Source: JAAERC01 sp965602655
Lineage (GTDB): Bacteria > Zixibacteria > MSB-5A5 > GN15 > PGXB01
NCBI GenBank assembly: GCA_965602655.1
Contig: CBFCZE010000119.1
Span: forward strand, 1 to 8,219
Direction: 5' to 3'
DNA length: 8,219 bases
Shown: positions 1 through 6,597 of the stretch, piece after piece
Position numbering within the stretch: position 1 is the stretch's first letter
Layout: each line of letters starts with the position of its first letter
Notes under the pieces: generated by a model
What the model saw: only the letters and a program-made list of their open reading frames with translations
The model's database searches: none
Told to the model about the DNA's origin: nothing
Program-made: the position numbers and the translations under genes

Positions 1-1
1 C

Positions 2-1555
2 GTTATGGTTTGTACTTTTAAGAATAATCTTGATTTTTCTGCCAAGGCTACAATTCACTTTAATTCGGGCCTTGAAAATCAGCATTGGTTATATCTTCGA
101 TTGTATTATAATCTAAAAGTCGATTCAGTATTTTGGGGTGACCACAGGCCCTTGGAATATTTTCGAGGAAAAGAGAGCTCAAGGTTATGGGTTAGTTTTC
201 CAAACGAAATAAGTAAGGGACAGAATGACTCCTTAACATTATATTATCATGGCCGGCTCGTTGACAGAACGACAAATTGGTTTTATCTGGAATCGTCGAC
301 TGCCTGGTACCCAAAAAATACAAGCGCAAGACAGTTATCATTTTTTGACATAACTTTTCATGTACCTGAAAGATATGTTTTTATAAGTGTCGGCGACAAA
401 ATTGAAGAAGAAAAAAACGGCAAAGTCATTACGACTCGATGGGTCTCATCCAAACCAATTAGAAACACCTCATTTAATATTGGCTATTTTAAGGAATATA
501 AAGTCGATGATGAGCGTGTACCACCTGTTACTATTCTTATTTCTGAAATGAGCAAGCGGCCGGAGTTTCATACTGGCGTGGGTATGGAAAAGCAGGTTGG
601 TGGTGATGTGGCCAATAGTATTGCATTTTTCCAATATCTGTTTGATGATTGTCCAATAGATAAATTTTATGCAACCGAAATATCATATGCTCATGGAGAA
701 GCTTTCCCGGGCTTAATTCATTTATACAAGGGTACTTTTCAGCATATAAATTACGAAGGGTATAATCAAATGTTTCGTGCTCATGAGGTCGCGCATCAAT
801 GGTGGGGTGTTGGAGTCGATTTCAAAACATATCATGATAATTGGCTGGCCGAGGCATTTTCAGAATACTGTGGCCTTTGGTATCTGCAGTGGGCCAAAAA
901 GGATAACAAAAAGTTTTTTGCCCGACTTAAGGATTATCACTGGTATATAATGGATGAATATAACAGGAAATACTATTCCGATAGATTCGCGGGACCAATA
1001 TATCTTGGGACCAGAGCTTCAAGCAGTGATCGACCCAAAGGATATAATATTATGGTCTATTTAAAGGGCGCTTGGGTTATACATATGTTAAGAAACATGC
1101 TTATTGATCTAAATACTATGAATGAGGATCGGTTTCTGGGATTAATGCGTCAATTTTATAAAGATTACAAGGGAAAGGCGGCCACAACTCAAGATTTTCA
1201 AAATCTTGTTGGCCAATATGTCGGAGAAAACATGGATTGGTTCTTCGAGCAATGGGTTTACGGTGTCGATATACCAACATATAAATTCTCTTATAAGACC
1301 GAACAGAATGAGGATGGCAAATTTATTGCCACTTGCCGTGTAAAACAATTAAATGCTTCTGATGATTTCAAAATGTATGTTCCGTTGTTAATCGATTTTG
1401 GAGATGATAAACAAGAACGCTTTAGATATCTAATAGAAGGGCCGCTAACAGAATTCGAATTGCCGCCATTTGAAGCGGAACCTCTCAAAATAATATTCAA
1501 TAATCTCGAATCTGTACTATGCAAAGTAAAAAAAGAAAAATGGAAAGACAATTAA
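2..1555 (+). CDS. M1-family (gluzincin) metallopeptidase, 5'-truncated by window edge
   Basis: Zinc aminopeptidase-family protein, of which at least 516 C-terminal residues are visible. Numbering from the first in-window ATG (position 5), the zinc site is H260-E-V-A-H264 followed 18 residues later by E283 (NWLAE), the HExxH-x18-E signature of family M1. The substrate-binding stretch that is GAMEN in classical members is HGEAFPG here (E232 to G236), and Y352 in VYLKGAW matches the catalytic tyrosine. The C-terminus ends in a beta-sandwich-like segment (about 425-510) typical of bacterial M1 proteins. The frame is open to the left edge (codon GTT at 2-4), no ribosome binding site can be seen, and the protein begins inside the N-terminal beta domain, so the true start is almost certainly upstream. 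A signal peptide therefore cannot be judged. The gene converges on the phosphonate operon with a 42-bp gap and has no evident functional link to it. The peptidase family is secure; substrate and activity are not known. Confidence 0.93.
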   Translation, partial: VMVCTFKNNLDFSAKATIHFNSGLENQHWLYLRLYYNLKVDSVFWGDHRPLEYFRGKESSRLWVSFPNEISKGQNDSLTLYYHGRLVDRTTNWFYLESSTAWYPKNTSARQLSFFDITFHVPERYVFISVGDKIEEEKNGKVITTRWVSSKPIRNTSFNIGYFKEYKVDDERVPPVTILISEMSKRPEFHTGVGMEKQVGGDVANSIAFFQYLFDDCPIDKFYATEISYAHGEAFPGLIHLYKGTFQHINYEGYNQMFRAHEVAHQWWGVGVDFKTYHDNWLAEAFSEYCGLWYLQWAKKDNKKFFARLKDYHWYIMDEYNRKYYSDRFAGPIYLGTRASSSDRPKGYNIMVYLKGAWVIHMLRNMLIDLNTMNEDRFLGLMRQFYKDYKGKAATTQDFQNLVGQYVGENMDWFFEQWVYGVDIPTYKFSYKTEQNEDGKFIATCRVKQLNASDDFKMYVPLLIDFGDDKQERFRYLIEGPLTEFELPPFEAEPLKIIFNNLESVLCKVKKEKWKDN

Positions 1556-1597
1556 CCGCTTCAGTTGAAAAATTTTAATTCTTAATGTTTATTAATC

Positions 1598-3157
1598 CTA
1601 CCTGAACATTATCTGTGGACGGTAGTCCCGATTCATCAAATCGGTGACGTCATATAATTTATACGGTGCGCTCCATTTGGTATAGTAACTTCTATCCTCA
1701 AGTAATTCAAAATCTGTCCCAAAATAATGATTAAGAATTACTCTAAATGAGTTTACCGGTGTGATGCTGTCATATATTATTGTACTATCGCCGTCAGGAA
1801 GATAATAGGCATTAAATATGGAGAGTCTTTCTCTGGTATAGGTATCTTCCAGACTCTCCCAGTCAAGCAATGAACCCGGACCGTGATCCGCCTGAAGAAT
1901 AATAACCGGTTTCCGGCCCGGCCGCGACATAATAGTATCAATTAATGCTGTGACTAATTTATTGACGTAATAAACCTGCCCGCAATACTTCTTGATATAT
2001 TCAAATCGCGAGGCCCCCTCCATACCCATATAATGACTGCCGTCAGAATACTCAAACTGACGGTCATAATTCAGTTCCTCACCATTTGGTCCAAATACGA
2101 ACGGCGGATGCGGCGTCACAATCGGTGCCACAACAATTCGGGGTGAATTTATTTCGGGCAGGTCAATCAGTTTCTTAAACGCAAATTTGACTGTATTGCG
2201 ATGAATACTGTACTGATTAAACAGCGGTAATTTTCGCAGAAGTCTGGGAATCGGCGTATAGTTGATCAAAGCATTTTCAAACTCATTCAGCGATAAGCCG
2301 GGTGACAAATAATAATCGGCGTTTCTGATTTCTGTCCCGGAGTAGCCGCTGGAAATCCCTATAACCTTATAGCCATACTGTTTGAGGAAATCAAAAACAT
2401 AACTGTGCCTGATCATATCCATCATAGGTTTGCGATCGCCACTTTCAGCACCCATCTCCTCGGCTAATTTATCGAGATAAATCATATTAAAAGTCGATGA
2501 CAACGAAAGCAGCGTCTGACAATAATTTGATCGGCTCTTCTCAGCAATTCGAAATCCTTTCCGGCGTAGAAAATCACGAAATTCGGAATTATCATAACGG
2601 TAAATCTGACGGAGTATATCGGCCCGGGCATACCCGTCCAGCATGATAAAATATATGTCCGGCAAATTCTTGATTGTCTCTTCATCAAGAACCGGTTTTA
2701 CCATCTCCGGCCGATATTTATTGTACTCAATTTCGGCAGTCCCTATAATCCCCGATATGGTTATATTGGCGAAGGCAACAACAACCAGCCCGATTGAAAA
2801 AATATTTGCAATTTGAGTAATTTTTGAAATATCATATCGTGATCTGAGCAGGTAATAGGCACCTATTATGAAGGCCAGAAGCGATGTGAATCGAATAAAA
2901 TCGTTAACGTGCCCGTATGAAAAAAACAGCAAAATTATTGCCGAAAGAATTAGAGCCGATTTTGGAATATTTTTTATTATTAAATTCAGAATCAGGAATA
3001 ATAAGACTGTTGCGCCCAGAACAATACTGGATGGTACCAATATTTGCCTAAAAGGTAATTGTCCTATGTTATAAGCATAGAGGGTCAGGATGGGATAAAT
3101 TGCAAAAAGTAAGGGATGAAATATTATTGATTTTTTCACTTCTGTTTTCCGTTTCAA
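1598..3157 (-). CDS. Membrane alkaline-phosphatase-superfamily (sulfatase/LTA-synthase-like) protein
   Basis: A 519-residue inner-membrane enzyme with about five N-terminal membrane segments (roughly 11-29, 38-61, 67-81, 88-104, 117-139) and a C-terminal AP-superfamily domain (about 165-500) expected to face the periplasm. Likely metal ligands are D174 in MLDGYAR, H350 in TPHPPF, and D424-H425 in QADHG. The nucleophile is probably a Thr/Ser in the stretch SNYCQTLLSLSS (T215 is the best candidate). The C-x-P-x-R motif of true sulfatases is absent, so sulfate-ester hydrolysis is unlikely. The layout resembles lipoteichoic acid synthases and phosphoethanolamine transferases. It is last in the operon, 30 bp after the transferase gene. 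By context it may transfer or hydrolyse phospho- or phosphonyl groups on an envelope glycan or lipid; this is inference. No in-frame ATG precedes residue 152: the start is TTG (3155-3157, just after an in-frame TAG) or GTG at 3137-3139. The latter has GGAA a few bases upstream and would lose six residues. Confidence 0.87.
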   Translation of the reverse strand: MKRKTEVKKSIIFHPLLFAIYPILTLYAYNIGQLPFRQILVPSSIVLGATVLLFLILNLIIKNIPKSALILSAIILLFFSYGHVNDFIRFTSLLAFIIGAYYLLRSRYDISKITQIANIFSIGLVVVAFANITISGIIGTAEIEYNKYRPEMVKPVLDEETIKNLPDIYFIMLDGYARADILRQIYRYDNSEFRDFLRRKGFRIAEKSRSNYCQTLLSLSSTFNMIYLDKLAEEMGAESGDRKPMMDMIRHSYVFDFLKQYGYKVIGISSGYSGTEIRNADYYLSPGLSLNEFENALINYTPIPRLLRKLPLFNQYSIHRNTVKFAFKKLIDLPEINSPRIVVAPIVTPHPPFVFGPNGEELNYDRQFEYSDGSHYMGMEGASRFEYIKKYCGQVYYVNKLVTALIDTIMSRPGRKPVIILQADHGPGSLLDWESLEDTYTRERLSIFNAYYLPDGDSTIIYDSITPVNSFRVILNHYFGTDFELLEDRSYYTKWSAPYKLYDVTDLMNRDYRPQIMFR

Positions 3158-3187
3158 CTAATATGTATACCTAATTTAAGAAAAATA

Positions 3188-4330
3188 TCAATCTTTTTCT
3201 AAAATCTCCAAAATATATTTTGCACCCTGTTTTGATGAATTACCAAAATTAAAAATATATTCTTCCCGCAGATTTCTTATCCGATCCCGATAAATATGCC
3301 TGTCGGCGAATAATTTTTCAATCTCTTGAGGTACCTTTTCCAGCTCGTTTGGTGATATTAATTCACCGACTCTGGATCTTATCGACAATTCCAGCGGTTC
3401 GATATCAAGCTCGGAGTAATTTTCATTACGGATTTTAGGCGGAACATCAATAAACAGCACCGGGCGCCCTGTTCCGAAGGCATACTCAAGTACTATCCCT
3501 GATAGATCCGATATCAGTATATCAGACTTAAACAACGAATCATCGGTGACCACCGATAATTCGAGTTTGAAATCAGGATTGTTCTCAAATCTGCTTTGTA
3601 AATTCTCCAGAAGTTCCTGACTGCGACGCACTGTTTCCGGATGCGGCCGAACAATCACGGCGAAATTATTATCCAGCAGTATCTCTACCAGTTGCAATCC
3701 GCACGATTCGATAATATTATCCGTTCCCCACGATGGTGCAATAAGAACAGTATGTTTATTTGTCTCCGATGAATCTTTATTTTCCTCGATATATTTTTGA
3801 TAATTATTATAAATCCGTTCCAGTCTATAATACCCCGCCTCGATTAGTCTTTTGGCTGGTAATTCGTGCAGTTTTTCATATTTGTGAATTTCATTGATCA
3901 TATATGGGCCGGTACATAAAATTGAATCGTAAAAATCAAAGGCACCCGGGAGATAAAGCATATGCGTACTTACCAATGAATGGAATATATAGACATAGTG
4001 CACCGGATTTATCGATCGCTTGACATGAAATTGGTTCAGGTCCGTCATAGTCATAACGCAAACCCGGCATTTTAAAAATCCCAGAAACATTGTTAGCAGT
4101 TTTCTGATATAAAACGGTTTGATTTTTGCGTTATCAGATTTAAGAATCGGATCATCCGAATCCGATGTTACATAACAGATAGTCTTGTTATATTCCTCGG
4201 TCAGAACATTTATCACACCCTCGAAATTCGGATAGTACCCTTCATGCTCGGCGTAAAAAACAATCTCTTTGTCCGACTCCCGCAGTCTGCGAAATTTCAG
4301 TAGCTGTCCGATTTCTTTGAGAAGATTCAT
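3188..4330 (-). CDS. CDP-glycerol glycerophosphotransferase-like (TagB/TagF-type) transferase
   Basis: A 380-residue soluble or peripheral GT-B-like transferase of the poly(glycerophosphate) glycerophosphotransferase family, whose known members move glycerol-phosphate from CDP-glycerol to teichoic acid. Visible family landmarks are the H117/H123 stretch YIFHSLVSTH in place of the usual WHG region, the domain-linking APSWGTDN (198-205), RPHP at 228-231, and the nucleotide-binding segment SDLSGIVLEYAFG (274-286) followed by GRPVLFID. The hydrophobic stretch at about 77-95 may aid membrane contact. It overlaps the upstream dehydrogenase gene by 4 bp (ATGA) and has no Shine-Dalgarno sequence, which implies translational coupling. 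No CDP-glycerol synthase is in the window. The only cytidylyl donor made by the operon is predicted to be HEP-CMP, so the likely job is to place 2-hydroxyethylphosphonate on a glycan or similar acceptor. The family is well supported. Donor and acceptor are inferred. Confidence 0.88.
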   Translation of the reverse strand: MNLLKEIGQLLKFRRLRESDKEIVFYAEHEGYYPNFEGVINVLTEEYNKTICYVTSDSDDPILKSDNAKIKPFYIRKLLTMFLGFLKCRVCVMTMTDLNQFHVKRSINPVHYVYIFHSLVSTHMLYLPGAFDFYDSILCTGPYMINEIHKYEKLHELPAKRLIEAGYYRLERIYNNYQKYIEENKDSSETNKHTVLIAPSWGTDNIIESCGLQLVEILLDNNFAVIVRPHPETVRRSQELLENLQSRFENNPDFKLELSVVTDDSLFKSDILISDLSGIVLEYAFGTGRPVLFIDVPPKIRNENYSELDIEPLELSIRSRVGELISPNELEKVPQEIEKLFADRHIYRDRIRNLREEYIFNFGNSSKQGAKYILEILEKD

Positions 4331-5463
4331 TTTAGTTTATTTAATATGGAACGAAGATTATCTTCGGTTACTTTAACCGGGTTGTTTTTCATTCTCTGCG
4401 GATTGAGTCCATTGGCAATTACTAAATCAAAATCTTTCTCATTGATGCCAAACTTTGATAGTTTCGTCTCCAAACCAATCTCTTTAATTAATCCTTTTAA
4501 ATATTCAACGGCACCATCGATGCTTCTCTGGCCAAAAAGTTCGATTAATTCATTTATTCTATCTTCAACAAATCCAGCACCCCGACTATCCTGTATATTA
4601 TTTTCATTAGCATTAAAATTATGTTCAAGAAAATAGGGAAGAGTCAATGCAACAGCATGACCGTGAGGAATATTAAAAAATGATGTAAATGGATACGACA
4701 CAGCATGTGACGCAGTTGTAAAAGCAATATTAATTGCCTGGCCGGCCAAGTTGCTTGCCTGAAGCATCTTTTCCCTGGAATTTTTATCCGGTTTGGTTAC
4801 CACTCTGACAATATTATTAATAGCCAGTTTGATTGCCTTTTTACTTAACGCCCGAGATTCATCGGTTGATTGCGTTGACCAGAATGACTCAATTCCCTGA
4901 CTTAAAGCATCGAAACCGGTACAAGCCGTTATATAGGGTGACATTTCCAATGTGAATGTTGGATCGAGTATGGCATAGTCAGGCGTTAATGAATCGTGAG
5001 CCAGAGAATATTTTGTTTTATTAATATAAACGACGGAAAATTGCGTCGATTCGCTCCCGGTTCCGGCGGTAGTTGGAATTACAATAGTTGGCACCTGCCT
5101 TGTGGAAGCTTCAGTGGAGCCTTTGACATACTCCTCCGGTTTATTCTCCTGAGTAGCCAGAAGTGATATCGCCTTGGCCATATCGATTACGCTGCCGCCG
5201 CCGACGGCCAGTATAAAATCAAATTTGCCGGAAATAAAAATTCCGATACCGCACTCAAGATCATTAAGTTTTACATTGTTTTCAAACTCAGCAAATCTGT
5301 CATAATTATATTGGGATAATAAATCGCCGATCAAATCATCAGCATGTGAACTCGAATATGATTTCTTACCGGTAACCAGAAATATTTTTTGCGGAGAATA
5401 ATCGTCAAGAATTTCCGACAGCTTCCGACAGGAGCCATAACCTGAATATATTTTTTGGGTCAT
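4327..5463 (-). CDS. Iron-type alcohol dehydrogenase, probable phosphonoacetaldehyde reductase (PhpC/FomC-like)
   Basis: A 378-residue group III (Fe-dependent) alcohol dehydrogenase of usual length. The N-terminal domain carries the NAD(P)-binding GGGSVID at 88-94 and the PTTAGTGSE segment at 130-138. The C-terminal helical domain has the metal site: D185 in TGFDALSQ, H253 in TASHAV, and H267 in IPHGHAV. The fourth usual ligand, the His of DALxH, is Gln189 here. In context it should reduce phosphonoacetaldehyde, made by the decarboxylase upstream, to 2-hydroxyethylphosphonate, as PhpC and FomC do in phosphinothricin and fosfomycin pathways. It is joined by 4-bp ATGA overlaps to the decarboxylase gene before it and the transferase gene after it. 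ATG start at 5461-5463 has only a weak GGA four bases upstream. The Fe-ADH family is certain; the substrate comes from context. There is no 2-aminoethylphosphonate transaminase in the window, which favours the alcohol branch. Confidence 0.92.
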   Translation of the reverse strand: MTQKIYSGYGSCRKLSEILDDYSPQKIFLVTGKKSYSSSHADDLIGDLLSQYNYDRFAEFENNVKLNDLECGIGIFISGKFDFILAVGGGSVIDMAKAISLLATQENKPEEYVKGSTEASTRQVPTIVIPTTAGTGSESTQFSVVYINKTKYSLAHDSLTPDYAILDPTFTLEMSPYITACTGFDALSQGIESFWSTQSTDESRALSKKAIKLAINNIVRVVTKPDKNSREKMLQASNLAGQAINIAFTTASHAVSYPFTSFFNIPHGHAVALTLPYFLEHNFNANENNIQDSRGAGFVEDRINELIELFGQRSIDGAVEYLKGLIKEIGLETKLSKFGINEKDFDLVIANGLNPQRMKNNPVKVTEDNLRSILNKLK

Positions 5464-6584
5464 TTGTCCGAAATCACTGATCTTTTAAATTCATTTTTAT
5501 TTTGAGCCGGTGTCGTTGTTGGACGTCCCAGATCAGATCGGGCACCTTTTTTTACTCGTATCTCAAGCAGAGCCGGACCTTGCGATAACTGAAGCTGGCC
5601 AAACTTCGCAGAAATCTCTTCAATCGTCTCGGCTCTTTGAGCAATATTATAACCGTTTGCCTTGGCAATTGTCGGGATATCAATATTGTATCCCGTTGTT
5701 GGCTGTCCGCCGACCGAATCATGGGCGCCGTTATTAAAAACGACATGCCTGAAATTTGGCGGCTTATTGGATCCGATAATAGCCTGTGCACCCATATGCA
5801 TTATTGTTGCCCCGTCGCCGTCGAAGCAATAAACATTTCGTCCCGGTTTTTGCAGGGCGATTCCCAGCGCAATCGACGAGGCATGCCCCATACCACCCAC
5901 CGTCAGAAAATCGCTGTCGTGATTTTCTCCCCTTGCCTCCCGCAATTCAAACAGCTCGCGCGACAGTTTGCCGGTCGTGGATACGATTATATCATTTTTG
6001 TTGAGTAGTGGCATTATGGTTTTAAGGGCATCTTCACGATTGACACTGTATTTATTGGGTGCTGTATCTTTTGGCTGATATTTTTCAAAGGTCCCTTTTT
6101 TAACGACAAAAGCATAAGGAGCCTGCTCTGTTTGCATATATTCAACCGCTTTGTCGATTACTTTTTGGGCCTCATCAATATCTTCCGGCAAAACAGAATT
6201 TTTTATCTCAAGAGTATTTAATAAATCGATTGTTATTCGCCCCTGAGCGATATGCTGTGGTTCATCTTTAACCCCGGGTCTGCCGCGCCAACCGATAATC
6301 AATAACATTGGCACTGAATAAACGTCCTGATGAATCAGCGAAACCAGAGGATTGGTGGCATTGCCCAGACCGGAATTTTGCATATAACATACGCCTATTT
6401 TCCCGGTCGCCAGATGATATCCCAGAGCGATTGAAATAGCATTGCCTTCATTGGCGGCGATTAAATCTTTGGATGAATCAGATAGATAAGCACAGAAATT
6501 CTTCAAAAGCGAGTCAGGGACGCCGACAAAAAACGTTAATCCGCTCTTTTCCAGATTGTCACAAAACCGTTTGGGGGATATCAA
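5460..6584 (-). CDS. aepY: Phosphonopyruvate decarboxylase (ThDP-dependent)
   Basis: A 374-residue thiamine-diphosphate enzyme that decarboxylates phosphonopyruvate to phosphonoacetaldehyde. This irreversible step pulls the unfavourable PEP mutase equilibrium forward. The N-terminal pyrimidine-binding domain shows GVPDSLLK (21-28), the activating glutamate E46 in ANEGNA, and QNSGLGNATNP (69-79). The C-terminal half has the ThDP/Mg motif from GDG (256-258) to NN (284-285). The length of about 375 residues is right for this family and far below the 550 or so of acetolactate synthase types. Sulfopyruvate decarboxylase is the closest alternative, made unlikely by the PEP mutase next door. The start is TTG at 6582-6584: a strong AAGGAG (6590-6595) sits five bases upstream, the N-terminus matches the family, and no ATG occurs before residue 68. 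It follows the mutase gene by 13 bp and overlaps the dehydrogenase gene by 4 bp. It corresponds to Fom2 of the fosfomycin pathway. Confidence 0.95.
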   Translation of the reverse strand: MISPKRFCDNLEKSGLTFFVGVPDSLLKNFCAYLSDSSKDLIAANEGNAISIALGYHLATGKIGVCYMQNSGLGNATNPLVSLIHQDVYSVPMLLIIGWRGRPGVKDEPQHIAQGRITIDLLNTLEIKNSVLPEDIDEAQKVIDKAVEYMQTEQAPYAFVVKKGTFEKYQPKDTAPNKYSVNREDALKTIMPLLNKNDIIVSTTGKLSRELFELREARGENHDSDFLTVGGMGHASSIALGIALQKPGRNVYCFDGDGATIMHMGAQAIIGSNKPPNFRHVVFNNGAHDSVGGQPTTGYNIDIPTIAKANGYNIAQRAETIEEISAKFGQLQLSQGPALLEIRVKKGARSDLGRPTTTPAQNKNEFKRSVISDK

Positions 6585-6589
6585 AACAA

Positions 6590-6595
6590 CTCCTT
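6590..6595 (-). promoter_or_regulatory. Ribosome binding site deciding a TTG start
   Basis: The minus strand reads AAGGAG here, five bases before TTG at 6582-6584. It lies between the stop codon of the mutase gene (6598-6600) and the decarboxylase start, and it supports TTG as the real initiation codon. Confidence 0.85.
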
Positions 6596-6597
6596 AT

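Noticed and set aside
1556..1597. Intrinsic terminator between the convergent genes
   Set aside because: The 42-bp gap is AT-rich, with only AAAATTTT and short weak inverted repeats (TTCA-GT-TGAA). There is no GC-rich stem followed by a T run on either strand.
1598..3157. True sulfatase
   Set aside because: The C/S-x-P-x-R formylglycine motif is absent; the membrane-anchored layout matches transferase-type AP-superfamily members better.
3188..4330. Ordinary wall teichoic acid glycerophosphotransferase
   Set aside because: No CDP-glycerol synthase or other teichoic acid genes are in the window and the surrounding genes make a phosphonate, so a standard teichoic acid role is not supported.
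5637..6008. Open frame of 123 codons on the + strand opposite the decarboxylase gene
   Set aside because: It lies wholly antisense to a strongly conserved ThDP enzyme, its translation shows no domain-like pattern, and overlapping shorter frames occur in the same place. It is a shadow of the real gene.
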